Source: Amoebidium appalachense (lineage: Eukaryota > Ichthyosporea). From it: 64,000 nucleotides of DNA. Positions 27,940 through 55,864 of this stretch are shown piece by piece. Position 1 is the stretch's first letter; each line of letters opens with the position of its first letter. Position numbers and translations under genes: made by a program. The notes under the pieces are model-generated. The model did no database searches and had not been told where the DNA came from. It saw only the letters and a list, made by a program, of their open reading frames with translations. Where the stretch lies: the NCBI GenBank assembly GCA_963693365.1, contig CAVNZM010000012.1, positions 7,378,001 to 7,442,000 of the forward strand, read 5' to 3'.

Positions 27940-28009
27940 TGTGTGTGTGTGTTGGGCGCCACACAATACCAGCAGTGTGCACATATAAGAGCATGCCGTT
28001 CCACCACAC
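25995..28009. other. gene-poor region downstream of the ARP8 gene
   Basis: 25995-27180 is AT-rich; short open frames there look random. A C tract lies at about 27246-27283. 27570-27950 is a purine tract of GGGGGAGA, (GA)n and (GT)n on the plus strand. No gene is supported. Confidence 0.5.
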
Positions 28010-44822
<16,813 letters not shown>

Positions 44823-46024
44823 CTTGCTGCTTTCGCCTCTCCCGCTCAGAACTGCGCTATGTCTCGACTAGTTAGTGTGTGTGTATATATATGTAAGAAT
44901 TACAGTTGTCAAGAAAAAATTTGTTTCTGGTTCCAGGCGAAGCGAGCCCTCGAGTTTCGGAAGTGAATTCAAAAAAAAAGGCGCGAACTCGTTTGTTGCT
45001 GCTGCTGATGCGAAATACACCAATCACGGGCTGTTTGCGCAATCACAATAGTGACAGGGTTTACATACCGTCTTGAAGCTGATACCCGGGGTATCAGGGC
45101 CTGGGTACCATATCAGGAGCGGGCAATTTTTGAATTCTCCCTCCCGGGGAAAATTTGAGGTTTTTGGACCTCAAAGAAGTCAAATCCTGCAAAATTCACT
45201 ACCGGGAGGCCAAAAAGGGTGATTTAACAAAAAAGCAGGGTCATACATGAAAAAAAGAAAATAGGCGAGTTCAGTGGGCTGCCGATAAGTATATTTTGTG
45301 CTGCCGGTATATATGCTGCCGTGGCTGTTGCTCTAGATGGCAGTATGGCATTGCATGTGTCACGTGACCTGCACGTGAATGCGACCATGTGCAGGCACTG
45401 AGTCTTTGCATAACACCATGTTAGGGGATGCCCGACTCTATAGCCAACGTTACCGCCGCTGCATACGGGGACAAGAGCGTGAAAGACACAAACGCCTTGA
45501 CAGGGCAAGCAGCATATGAAAACAGTTTATATGCAGGACTGCATAACGTGGTTGCGCGGCAAGTAAAAGAGACCCTATAAAAACCAACAGCGGACTGAGT
45601 GCACAAAAGCACAAATGAATGCCAGAGCGGCAGCTGCGCAAGACATGCCTCGAAGCAGACCTCGAAGCTCACATGACATGTAGCGAACTGGGCGATAGAT
45701 CCAGGTCGCATTTGATTGGTTGGCGGCGCGGGCCCGGACCCGGCCCGGCCCGCCGTTCTACACGCTGAACCCTTGTTAGCCCCAAAAAGTGACCTTTAGA
45801 TCCATGCGCAGCTGCCTTATATAGTATGGGGGTTTACGCTGTTTACTCGAGGCAAAGAGAACCAGTCTCAGGTATGGGGGGGGGGGGTTTTGCTCGGAAT
45901 ATCCCCTCAGCGGTATATCATGATCACGTACATAGATGTCGGGTGGTGACTATATATCAGGGTTTACTTTCTCTACGAGACACCACAAAGACTACAAGGA
46001 GAAATCAATTAGTTGGGGTTCCCC

Positions 46025-46025
<1 letters not shown>
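44823..46025. other. intergenic between ARP8 start and LINE 3' end
   Basis: Just upstream of the ARP8 ATG the sequence is moderately GC-rich without a TATA box. 45078-45096 is a 19-base palindrome CTGATACCCGGGGTATCAG. 45718-45829 (GGCGGCGCGGGCCCGGACCC...) is repeated at 51471-51578, so the LINE region lies between two copies of a dispersed GC-rich repeat. The small frames here are not supported. Confidence 0.55.
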
Positions 46026-46066
<41 letters not shown>

Positions 46067-46098
46067 GGGCTCCCCTCGGGACACTCGGTATCAGCTGG

Positions 46099-46165
<67 letters not shown>

Positions 46166-46169
46166 TGCG

Positions 46170-49100
46170 CTATAATTTTGTAGTGATGTGTTTCTCAAGC
46201 CAATCAATACATCTAATAAACAGGTCGTAGTTACGCGTGTTTAGTATAAAATCAAGGATGTTGTAATTTACAGGTAGGCTATCTTTCTGGGTGTCTGTTG
46301 TGAATGTGACGTGTGTGTGTTGCGGTATTATGTGGTCTATCAAACTACATTTGGCGATACATGACCGGTTAAACTGGTGTGTGTGTGTGTTGTTTGGGCA
46401 TGCAAATGATGCCACCTTATACTTATTAGATCTCCACTGTATAGCACGTGTACAGTAAAAGCGTGGTAATTGATCAATAATACCATCAGCTAGAGAAAGA
46501 CCAGTTCTACAGGAAGGTAATATGTATTTAGGTGTTATACACTTGCGAGTGCCATATTTGGCAATATGGTTGAGGCGGTCAGTATATATAAAACGAGACA
46601 TAAGGCTTAGTTTTTCAAGGTGTATGCTTTCATCGGGTCTAGTGTCGTGTGGTATCTTTTTCCATTTGTTATATTGCGTGATTATCTTGTGATTGTGTAC
46701 ATGTTTAATAAGTAAGTGGCAGTCCAAAGTCACACACACACTATTGCGGGGTTTATTTGTATTTGTGCCCAGGGGAGAAGGGGAGAGAGAGGGGAGGAAA
46801 GAGGGGAGAGGTGAGGAGGGGACAGGTCGGATAGAGAAGAGAGGGTGGGAGGGCAAATACTTCTTTAAGCGGCTTATGTGCTTATTGAATTTCAGCGCGA
46901 GATAGGATACTCTAGCAGCTATTGGGACCAGACCATATATCGAGAGCGTTACAGGCCCAGGTTTACAACAGTTGTTAGATAGAAAGGAGGCAACTTCTGC
47001 TTCAAGGAAATTTGCCAAGGGTTTAAGCGCTCTAGTTCTCTCTTTCTTGATCCAAGCGGCGAGAAGGGGTAAACCATATTCACATGCCGGGAAGACAAAA
47101 GTGCGAATAAATGTAAGTCTAATAGAAGGATGGAGGGGTGTGTCTTTAAAAATATTAGCCGAGAAGAAAGCTAACCGCTTACGAGCCAACTCTACCCTCT
47201 TTTCGACCATATGGGGAAACATAACACCAACAGAATCAACCGGAACACCAAGATATTTGTATTCTGGAACTATAGGTACAGGTTTAGATGATAATGTAAA
47301 TGTGTGTAAATTGTTAGCTATATCAGGTACAAGAACACCACATTTGTCTATGTTAAGGATCATAAGGTTTGCCTTGCACCACTCTGACACTACATCGAAC
47401 AATCTTTGCAGGCGTCTAGGGGTACGGGCAAGGAGGGACAGATCATCAGCATAGAGAAGTGCAGGCGGAAAGTTATTAATAGGGTCATCGTTTTCGGCGT
47501 AAATCTTGACAGCCAAATCATCTATAAATAGGTTAAACAAAAAGGGGCTAAGCAATGAACCCTGCAAGAGACCTCTAGTACGAGCAAAACCATATGAAAG
47601 ATGCCCATTAACCACAGCTCTACCATAGGTTTGAGACAAGAGTGCTTCTAACAGAACACCAATGCAGTGTGGTACACCCCGTGCAGCAAGCTTTTCCCAT
47701 AGGAGACCAGGGGAGACAGAATCGTAAGCAGTTTTCCAATCAATAAAGCCAACATATTGTGCACCAACTTGCATAGAATCGTGCAGTGCCATTATTTGAA
47801 CATAACATGAATTGTTTTTACGAAAAGCGGATTGGCATGGGTGTATGTGAAGAATAGATTGAAACCTAGGGTGATGTGCAAATAACCTAAGTAAGCAAGC
47901 TTCAAAGAATCTACGAACAACCTGGGTTAGTGTAATGGGGCGAAAGGATGATATGGGGCCCTCAGAGTCCTTCTTAACTATGGGGATCACTAAGGTATCT
48001 AACCAAGATGACGGGACATGTCCACATTTAACACACCAAGAAAAGAGAGAGCTTAACATGATAGTAAGATCAGGTTTAATAGCACGATCACTTTCCTTTT
48101 GTGGGTAGGAGGGAACAAGGATTTTAAGAAACCCAGCAGGGAGTCCATCAGGTCCACAAGACTTACTAGAGCTATAACTAGATATCACAGACCATATGGC
48201 ATCGGGACTGAAAAAGGGGAGGATCGATTCTATGGGGATAGATGGGTCTACAGGCCACACAATAGGTTTCTGAGCGGGGGTCCTATCTTTAAACAGTTCC
48301 GAGAAATACTTATCAGAGTCTATGAGGGGGTCTCCAGTGGTATCACCAATAATACGAGCAGGGGGGCCAAATCGATTCATACTAGCAAGCCGGCGCAAGC
48401 TTTCCTTTTGAGACAGGGGTTCACCTAGTCTAGCGGGAGTGGTGTTTGGTAACAAGAGAGCATCGGGATATTCCTTCCTACCACCGCCAGCATAATCACC
48501 GAGATCTATCAAATCATCAACAATAAAGTTAGTGCATGTATCTAGTACGAGATGTGAATCTGGCCTGGCTTGTGCAGATTCTAATAGGCGCATATATATA
48601 GGGTGTTTCGTAGCATAGCATACACATACATCAACTCTACCCCACTGTGACTTAAGCTGGGATAGACGGAGGCGAAAGGTGGGAGGGGGAGGGGGGAGCA
48701 GATCAAGGGAGATCTTAGGTAGGAAAAGGATAGGAGAGTGGTCAGATGACCTAGAGAGGTTAGGAGGGAGAGAGAGTTTTGACATGGTTGATGGCCAAAA
48801 GGCCACTCCCCAGTCGGTGTTGTGGGCATGGGATATTTGAGGGAACCGCAAAGTGTGACTTTGGACATACCTTGCTAAAGGGATAGCACGCTCCGGGGGC
48901 TTAGATGGGTACCCGACACTCACTTGCAGTGTGTCTGTGTGGTGGAGTCGCGTGTTAAAATCACCTAAAATAACAGTGGACATTGGTAACTGTGACAACT
49001 CGTGAGTCAATTCGACAACCGACATAGATGGTGGGTAATATACAAAAGTAAAAACATTAGAAAGAAACTCTAAAGAAACCGAGAATTCCGTTTTTGCTAC

Positions 49101-49364
49101 CGGTTTGCACTTCACTCTCACGTGTGGTGCGGCAAGTACAATAATGCCTCGGTTTTTCGCGTAACCGGGGTGTGTGGATGTGTCGACCAATGTAGAGTTG
49201 AATTTGTGGTGGTTTTTAAACTGTGTTTCGCAAATCACTGTAAACGTGTGGTTGTTTGTCTGTTGTTGTATGTAGCTGATTTTATCGTCGAGTGTCCCGG
49301 GGGGGAGGCCCTTTTGGGGGCCCAGTGTCCGAGCATTCCAGAAGAAGAAGGATAAATTAGGCAT
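46170..49364 (-). CDS. LINE ORF2: APE endonuclease and reverse transcriptase, 1064 aa
   Basis: The N-terminal 215 residues form an apurinic-type endonuclease, which nicks target DNA: FFFWNARTLG at the start, VILGDFN at 131-137 and SDHSPIL at 207-213. Reverse transcriptase follows, with GPDGLPAGFLK (404-414), FRPITLTQ, QSAFRKNNSC, DWKTAYDSVSPGLLW, GLLQGSLLSPFLFNLF (598-613) and the catalytic YADD at 638-641, which prime and copy the element RNA at the nick. The C-terminal 350 residues have no RNase H signature; residues after about 880 are those duplicated at 24029-24383. The ATG overlaps the end of ORF1 (ATGCCTAA), so translation may be by reinitiation. No stop interrupts the frame. Confidence 0.93.
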   Translation of the reverse strand: MPNLSFFFWNARTLGPQKGLPPGTLDDKISYIQQQTNNHTFTVICETQFKNHHKFNSTLVDTSTHPGYAKNRGIIVLAAPHVRVKCKPVAKTEFSVSLEFLSNVFTFVYYPPSMSVVELTHELSQLPMSTVILGDFNTRLHHTDTLQVSVGYPSKPPERAIPLARYVQSHTLRFPQISHAHNTDWGVAFWPSTMSKLSLPPNLSRSSDHSPILFLPKISLDLLPPPPPTFRLRLSQLKSQWGRVDVCVCYATKHPIYMRLLESAQARPDSHLVLDTCTNFIVDDLIDLGDYAGGGRKEYPDALLLPNTTPARLGEPLSQKESLRRLASMNRFGPPARIIGDTTGDPLIDSDKYFSELFKDRTPAQKPIVWPVDPSIPIESILPFFSPDAIWSVISSYSSSKSCGPDGLPAGFLKILVPSYPQKESDRAIKPDLTIMLSSLFSWCVKCGHVPSSWLDTLVIPIVKKDSEGPISSFRPITLTQVVRRFFEACLLRLFAHHPRFQSILHIHPCQSAFRKNNSCYVQIMALHDSMQVGAQYVGFIDWKTAYDSVSPGLLWEKLAARGVPHCIGVLLEALLSQTYGRAVVNGHLSYGFARTRGLLQGSLLSPFLFNLFIDDLAVKIYAENDDPINNFPPALLYADDLSLLARTPRRLQRLFDVVSEWCKANLMILNIDKCGVLVPDIANNLHTFTLSSKPVPIVPEYKYLGVPVDSVGVMFPHMVEKRVELARKRLAFFSANIFKDTPLHPSIRLTFIRTFVFPACEYGLPLLAAWIKKERTRALKPLANFLEAEVASFLSNNCCKPGPVTLSIYGLVPIAARVSYLALKFNKHISRLKKYLPSHPLFSIRPVPSSPLPSFLPSLSPSPLGTNTNKPRNSVCVTLDCHLLIKHVHNHKIITQYNKWKKIPHDTRPDESIHLEKLSLMSRFIYTDRLNHIAKYGTRKCITPKYILPSCRTGLSLADGIIDQLPRFYCTRAIQWRSNKYKVASFACPNNTHTHQFNRSCIAKCSLIDHIIPQHTHVTFTTDTQKDSLPVNYNILDFILNTRNYDLFIRCIDWLEKHITTKL

Positions 49365-50541
49365 CGGTTTGGTCCGACACCTGTGGGGTTGGTTCCCACT
49401 TGTCGCTTACGGGGTCGTATGCACGACCTTCCGCCAGCGCGAACAGTTCGCAGAAGAGCTCGATTTCCATCTCGCATCGGCGTTTGCGCTCGAGCAGTTT
49501 CTCACCAGAAAACATTGGTTCCTTCGTGTCCGTGTCTATCACGCTCGTAGCATCGTTTTCCAACTTTGCGAGGAACTCTTTTGCCTTGCTGATGCGTACA
49601 CGACAACGTGTGGCGCACGCATTCTTAGCAGACACTTTACGTTCTTTGTCTGCTTTCTGAATGTTTTCCGGCGCGCATGGGTCGTAGCTTGGGAGGTGGG
49701 TGAAGAAGCTTCCACACCCCTTTGTCGCGTCACGGATGAACGCACGGTTATAGTCGCCCCGTACTGCTACTTCCAGCACATCGTATCCAATGAAGGACAG
49801 ACAAAGGATGCGAGAGCACCGGAAGCCGAGAGCCTTGAAGATGGACCACATGGCCCTGTGTGGGCGTCTGCCGTGCTTGACTTTGAAATACACCCTCTCG
49901 TATTTGGGTGGGATGTTGATGTTACCGTTTGCTTGGGTGTTCCCCTTAGCCGGCGGGTTGGGAGGGGAGTTGCGGCGGTACTCGTTGCCTGCAAGAATGC
50001 TGGCATATGTTTCCTTGGCAATTTGGCGGAGCTCGGGTGTTTTACGAGAGTTCGCATATTCTAGGAACTCTGCCGGGAGCTGTGCTTCCGGTCCTGTGTT
50101 GTTTTGTGTTGGGGTGGAAATGTCTCCGTCGCGAGATGTTTGCTCATGAGTTTTGGGGTTTTGCGATCCACTAATGTTTAGCTGGGCTGTGAGTGAATCA
50201 ATGGTGAGCTTGAGTTGGGTATTTTCTGTTTGGAGTTTTTCTATCATGTTCTTGAGTGGTAACAGCTCATTTAGCTGTTTCTTAACGAGGGCAAGTTCTG
50301 CCAGTACTGTATCAACCGAAAGTTTCGGCATGGTTGTTATTGTGTTTCTACGGAGTGGTGTGGTGTTATTCTGAATGGGTAGTGTATTGTAAATAGGTGT
50401 TGCGCTTAGTCTAAGGCGATGTTTTTCTGGTTGTGCATCTGTGGTAGGTGTATCTGCTGGACGTTTTAATGGTCGCACATGTGTGATGGGTGTAGATGGA
50501 ACTTTGAAAGAGGTTCTGAAACGATTATAGGCATGTGCCAT
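49357..50541 (-). CDS. LINE ORF1, coiled-coil RNA-binding-type protein, 394 aa
   Basis: It starts at the ATG at 50541 and ends in the TAA overlapping the ORF2 start. Residues about 70-120 form a leucine-rich coiled coil (LAELALVKKQLNELLPLKNM...LQTENTQL), as in LINE ORF1 proteins that trimerise. Residues about 210-290 (YERVYFKVKHGRRPHRAMW...) are basic and aromatic and probably contact RNA. The C-terminal part is charged (KERKVSAKNACATRCRVRI). I see no CCHC knuckle. The usual role is to coat element RNA. Assignment rests mainly on position before ORF2 and on the coiled coil. Confidence 0.8.
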   Translation of the reverse strand: MAHAYNRFRTSFKVPSTPITHVRPLKRPADTPTTDAQPEKHRLRLSATPIYNTLPIQNNTTPLRRNTITTMPKLSVDTVLAELALVKKQLNELLPLKNMIEKLQTENTQLKLTIDSLTAQLNISGSQNPKTHEQTSRDGDISTPTQNNTGPEAQLPAEFLEYANSRKTPELRQIAKETYASILAGNEYRRNSPPNPPAKGNTQANGNINIPPKYERVYFKVKHGRRPHRAMWSIFKALGFRCSRILCLSFIGYDVLEVAVRGDYNRAFIRDATKGCGSFFTHLPSYDPCAPENIQKADKERKVSAKNACATRCRVRISKAKEFLAKLENDATSVIDTDTKEPMFSGEKLLERKRRCEMEIELFCELFALAEGRAYDPVSDKWEPTPQVSDQTDA

Positions 50542-50867
50542 GACATGGATGGGGGTGTTCCCCGGCCCTTAGGGCCACGGATGGCCTGGTTTAGGGGTGG
50601 ATGCGCGAAGGATACTATTTATTAGCAGATAATAAAGAGCGACATTTGAATCGATGTGTGCGACTGAATCGATGTGTGCGACTGAATCGATGTGTGCGAC
50701 TGATATGGCCCCAGTCACACTGAGAGTGGTACGTGTAACTTAGTAGAACGTGTATTCGTGTATGTTTGTAGCCCCACTATATTGATGAATAAATAAGGGA
50801 TGATGCATTCAAAACCGTGCAAGAATACCCAATACACATATAGCTTCAGGCCGGTTCTAGATCTGAA

Positions 50868-52136
50868 ATATAGTATGATCTGAAAATTTTGTCCAATGCA
50901 AATCGTTATCGCTCCCAATTTGGAAAGTGACTTTCGGGCCAAAAAGCTACCTAATCGGATCGCTAAAACGGTTTGGGTCTCTGCACGGTAGTATACCTGT
51001 GACTACTGAACCGGCCCGTATGAAAGGGATAGATATACGCGGCAGCGTTTTGATTCCTTTGCCAACTTCATGCCGAGTGAAGGGAGTACTTGCTTGTGTA
51101 CTTACCCCCCCAAAATGAAAATTTTTGTGTTTTTCAATTTAAAGGTTTGGGCATTTCAGGGGCTGAACATTAGCATATATATGAATGACAGTGTATGCGC
51201 GCAGCGTGCATGCTTTGGTGTCATCGATTGCATGATCATGAACACATATCCGGTTTATTTTGTTGTCAAAAAAAAGCATAAGCTATCTCTAATATATAGT
51301 AAGCTATGAAGCCCAAATATGGAACGACACCCCTCAAACAACAGTTCTTTTTATCAAAGAGCACCCCTATTTCTGGTGTTATCTCTGATCCACACCCGCG
51401 CCGCTATCTGCATGCGGAGCTTATGCCCCAGTGTATATACAAGATTCAATTGACAATTAGTACGCGTTATTGGCGGCGCGGGCCCGGACCCGGCCCGGCC
51501 CGCCGTTCTACACGCTGAACCCTTGTTAGCCCCAAAAAGTGACCTTTAGATCCATGCGCAGCTGCCTTATATAGTATGATCTGAAACTTTTGTTCAATGA
51601 AAATCGTTATCGCTCCCAATTTGGAAAGTGACTTTCGGGCCAAAAAGCTACCTAATCGGATCGCTAAAACGGTTTGGGTCTCTGCACGGTAGTATACCCG
51701 TGACTACTGAACCGGCCCGTATGAAAGGGATAGATATACGCGGCAGCGTTTTGATTCCTTTGCCAACTTCATGCCGAGTGAAGGGAGTACTTGCTTGTGT
51801 ACTTACCCCCCCCCCCAAATGAAAATTTTTGTGTTTTTCAATTTAAAGGTTTGGGCATTTCAGGGGCTGAACATTAGCATATATATGAATGACAGTGTAT
51901 GCGCGCAGCGTGCATGCTTTGGTGTCGTCGATTGCATGATCATGAACATATATCCGGTTTATTTTGTTGTCAAAAAAAAAGCATAAGCTATCTCTAATAT
52001 ATAGTAAGCTATGAAGCCCAAATACGGAACGACACCCCTCAAACAACAGTTCTTTCCATCAAAGAGCACCCCTATTTCTGGTGTTATCTCTGATCCACAC
52101 CCGCCGCTATCTGCATGCGGAGCTTATGCCCCAGTC
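50868..52136. repeat. tandem pair of about 565-bp repeats
   Basis: 50868-51432 and 51571-52136 are about 97% alike (both begin TATAGTATGATCTGAAA and end CATGCGGAGCTTATGCCCCAGT). The 140 bases between them include the GC-rich repeat also present at 45718-45829. Open frames inside (63-79 codons) occur in both copies without support for coding. Direct repeats of this length could be LTR-like, but I find no TG...CA termini or primer site. Confidence 0.8.
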
Positions 52137-52675
52137 CCCCAGGAGGTAGACCGCAGGACCTCTTTGTAATATAGCAGCGTTCCCGAATATATCTAGAATC
52201 TGAAGAGCCTATACAAATATACCATATATGGCTATTCCTATCTCTAATACCATTGGTCTAGAACGCAGTCTAAAACTAACCATATTTAGTCTATTACACA
52301 CTAATACTATGGTTGATAGTAGTCATACATGACATCACGTTCACGTAATCCCACCCCCCCCCTCCTCCCCCCACCCCCCACCCTCATTTTTTTTTTTTTT
52401 TTTGGCCCCCCTGTGAAACCACGGCCAATTAAAACAGTTTTTACTGACACACGCAACCGTTGAACGCATGCATGTAGCCAGAACTTTGGGAACATTGCGA
52501 GATGCGAACAAAACGGAAAAGGATGGTGAAGGTGAACTGTTGTGTGCCGTGTTTCTTTGAAATGAGGGAGAGTATCAATATTGGGGGCGTGACTGGATTG
52601 GGTGCGTGGCTGCGTGGGTGAGAAGGGGGGGAGGGGGGAAGCGGGGAAGATAGAAGAATAAACAAACAAGAGTTT

Positions 52676-52706
<31 letters not shown>

Positions 52707-52784
52707 GGGGGGGGGGAGAAGAGAGTAGAAACAGAAGCATGTGCTTTTGTGTTTAATATTCTTTGTGACGGGGGAGGAGACAAA

Positions 52785-52822
<38 letters not shown>

Positions 52823-52892
52823 TATGTGTAGTTATAGTGCATGCGTTCAAAGAGCAAATGGTGTAGGGGCTTGCTTGGAAGACAAGGTTTTT

Positions 52893-52936
<44 letters not shown>

Positions 52937-53397
52937 GAAGAAGGGATTTCACACCAAACCGCTTCCCTGAGCCGTTCGTGTGCAGTGCACTTGATCGCTA
53001 ACGCTTGCCACTTTTAATTTTGAATCCCGCTCTACCGTTTATCACATAAATATGTAAGAGAAAGTGAGAACCTCGGACCGAACTGTTCCATAACCACAGT
53101 AGCATGTTATGTGAAACCATATGGCCTCTGAGTAATAAACATATGATAACCAGATGTGCCAACCGTGTCACTTCCCCCCCTCCCCCTCCCCCCCCCTCCC
53201 CCCCCTCCCCCCCCCCCCTCCCCCACCCCCCCCCCCAAAAAAAAGCCTCCTTACTCCTTCTCTAAAACCCTTTCCCCAATATCCCATTCCCCTTCACCCC
53301 AAAATCCCCAAACGTTGCAAACAACTGGCCCATGTACCTCTTCTAAATACTGGCAAAGGCCATTTCCTTTCATCGATCCTGCTAAGCACACAAGCAA
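52137..53397. other. intergenic; dispersed repeat and C, G, T tracts
   Basis: 52205-52325 repeats 24410-24530. T run near 52388-52403, G runs at about 52689-52717, 52784-52821 and 52902-52931, and C runs at 53166-53236 followed by A. 52940-53150 looks like unique non-coding sequence. No gene seen. Confidence 0.5.
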
Positions 53398-53871
53398 TCA
53401 GAGCTCGTTACCACCAATAAACAAATGTGCCTTCAGAAGACTCGGCATTTTCTCTTTCCCAGTGTATCGCCCGACACGAAGACCGTAAAATTCACAAAGA
53501 TTTATCAGGTGCCCTTCATCCAATTCGATCAGACCTCTGAGCGTCTTAGGGAAGCTCTTCGGATAATCCTCGGCAGAATTAGGGAGTGGTCTGATCGGAG
53601 ACTCACCATCCTTCGCCAACACGTTTACAGTTCTGACATCGAGAGCGCTCACATGAAGTGCCAGTTTGTCGATTTTCTTATCAATATTTATTCCATCGAT
53701 TTTCTTATTTAATTCATCAAACCCTGCTAGCATGATCCTCTCCATGTTCTGTGCCCATGCTGGTTTTGCCTCGTCAGCATGCGACTGCTCACTCGTTACC
53801 CGAAGATGCGCACTAGTATATTCCATCATGGGCAAATGTTCGTTTGACACCTGTGGCCGTTGCCGTTTCAT
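53398..53871 (-). CDS. intact single-exon gene, 157 aa, unknown
   Basis: The ATG at 53871 opens an uninterrupted frame. The N-terminal 40 residues are polar (MKRQRPQVSNEHLPMMEYTS). Residues 44-85 form an amphipathic, probably coiled-coil helix (MERIMLAGFDELNKKIDGIN). Residues about 105-157 look globular, with FPKTLRGLIELDEGHLINLC, YGLRVGRYTGKEKM and LLKAHLFIGG near the end, a helix-turn-helix pattern reminiscent of SAP-like modules, though I cannot confirm it. The basic N-terminus could be a nuclear signal. It lies between the LINE-flanking repeats and the DOMON gene, so it could be host or transposon-derived (ORF1-like). No splice sites are needed. Confidence 0.5.
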   Translation of the reverse strand: MKRQRPQVSNEHLPMMEYTSAHLRVTSEQSHADEAKPAWAQNMERIMLAGFDELNKKIDGINIDKKIDKLALHVSALDVRTVNVLAKDGESPIRPLPNSAEDYPKSFPKTLRGLIELDEGHLINLCEFYGLRVGRYTGKEKMPSLLKAHLFIGGNEL

Positions 53872-54119
53872 CCTTACGGTAGCTTTCCACTCAACGTTTC
53901 CAGGGTGAGCTCTAGGCTAGCGCTATAGGCAGGCACAGCCTGTGGGAACGAACAAGTCTGCATGCGCAAGTGCGAAGAATCCCGCGGGATTTTTGATGAC
54001 TCTAGTCTTTGCTTGCTAAACAGCCATGCAAATACCACGCACGGCAAAGTACAATCACAAAGTTCAAGCCTGCTAGGCTTGCCCCAGGCAGTGTCCACAG
54101 CAATAACTAGTGCATCTCA

Positions 54120-54162
<43 letters not shown>

Positions 54163-54261
54163 AGAAAAAAAAATAAAAAGAAAGAAAGAAAAAAGAAAAA
54201 GAAAAGAAAATAGAACCACCACCACGAGCACTCGCAATAGCATACAGACACACACACACGT

Positions 54262-54299
<38 letters not shown>

Positions 54300-54393
54300 A
54301 CACACACTACGTAGTACACGCACACATTTTTATTACAATAGTAGACCGCGTACAGCCTGTTGATGCCACATATCGGATTGACAAGCCCGTCCC

Positions 54394-54424
<31 letters not shown>

Positions 54425-54784
54425 CACCCCTCCCCCCCACCCACCCCGGAGACCGTGACCCACTCGTCCCACCCCCAGCACCCCATCCACCCACACACAC
54501 AAAAACAAACAAACAAGCAAACAAACAAACAAACAAAAAAATTAAAAATTAAAAAAACACCACCATGTGCACCTTTTTGGTTTGCACACACGTGTACGTG
54601 CGCGAGCGCGCGGATCCGGACATACCCACACAAACACCTTTTATTATAATAGCTGCACCCTATAGTGTTGCATTATGATTGATGGGTGGTGGCAATATTA
54701 AGCGGCGCTTTCCCGACCCTTCCCCCCCCCCCCCCCCCCCCCCCCCCCCTGCCGCAAAAAAAAAAAAAAAAAAAAAAAAAAAGG

Positions 54785-54815
<31 letters not shown>

Positions 54816-55464
54816 GAAAAGAAAGGGCAAAAAAAAAGAAAAGAAAAGGGAAGAAAAGAAAAATCTTTGCACTTTTCAAACCGCATAACATGCCATCGAT
54901 CAAGGTGCGATGCACACCGCAGCTTTACATGTGACCGAGTTTGGAGTGACCAAACCCAAACGATTTTTAAACTGTTGCATAGTACCATAAAACTATGTAA
55001 TCAAAGAAAACCGAAGAAAAACTCATCCGAAAAACATTTATTGGGCTCGTACGCATGTTGTCGATCAACCCTTCAATGATCAATTTAAAATTGTAGTATT
55101 CTGGAGGTGAACCAGCACCTATCGCTGCAGTTGAATGAAAGCTCAAGTCTCAGGGTCACTTGGCCAACACGAAGCATTATTAGATATGGAGGAAGGAATA
55201 TTTGGATAGATGACAATATTTACAGTCGACAACGAATAGGAATATCTATAATGAAGCAGTGGGATAATTACAGCCTACAGTTTACAGGGATATCCTAACG
55301 GGGAGAGATCTAGTGCTACTTTAATATCAACAATCACAAACCAGATCTCCATGGCGAATCGAATCAGCACATTGCATGTATAAGCCTCAAAATATGCAAC
55401 ATGCTTAAAGCGGATTATTGCAGCTGGGGTTAACGTTGCCTAACTTGTTTAACTGTCAACTGTC
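53872..55464. other. intergenic; C/A tracts and (AC)n
   Basis: C run 54123-54162 followed by A-rich sequence, (AC)n 54262-54297, C run 54391-54410, (AAAC)n near 54500-54540, and C run 54721-54749 followed by A-rich sequence to 54860. 54870-55460 is AT-rich unique sequence. No gene seen. Confidence 0.5.
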
Positions 55465-55606
55465 TTAAAGCACCAGAGAACAAAGGTTCAAGCTTGTTGT
55501 GATAGATCCCTTGTTCCGGCCGTGGCCCTCGGTCATATCCTCAGACATTCCAGCCGCAAAGATGATGTAGGTCTCACCCGTCAGCTGGGAAAAAATATCA
55601 TCAGTA

Positions 55607-55648
<42 letters not shown>

Positions 55649-55823
55649 GAAGGAAAGAGAGAAAGAAAGAAAGAAAGAGCTACAACCTGAAGGCATTGCA
55701 TGACAAAAACATTCCTAATTTGGTAACAATAAATCAAAATCAAAAGAAGATCACATGGGAAAAAAAAGAAAAGAAAATGGAACAGCTTCATGCTGGGGTG
55801 TCTGATGCCCCGGGGCGTCTGAT

Positions 55824-55864
<41 letters not shown>

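Larger units (their letters stand above)
46026..50541 (-). mobile_element. LINE (non-LTR retrotransposon), both ORFs intact
   Basis: Two overlapping ORFs (50541-49357 and 49364-46170) are followed in the same sense by a short 3' region with (AC)n (46162-46100) and a 37-base poly(A) read from 46062 to 46026. The intact ORFs and tail suggest a recent, possibly active copy. The 5' boundary is not certain; 50542-50870 holds three GAATCGATGTGTGCGACT repeats that may belong to its 5' UTR. A partial copy of ORF2 lies at 24029-24383. An APE-type endonuclease without a visible RNase H places it among APE-bearing clades; I cannot name the clade. Confidence 0.93.

Noticed and set aside
50548-50566. LINE target duplication GGGTGTTCCCCGG versus GGGGTTCCCCG near 46015
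   Set aside because: The match is imperfect and would place the 5' end a few bases from the ORF1 start; probably chance similarity of GC-rich words.
50868-52136. The 565-base tandem pair as LTRs
   Set aside because: There are no TG...CA ends, no primer site and only 140 bases between the copies.
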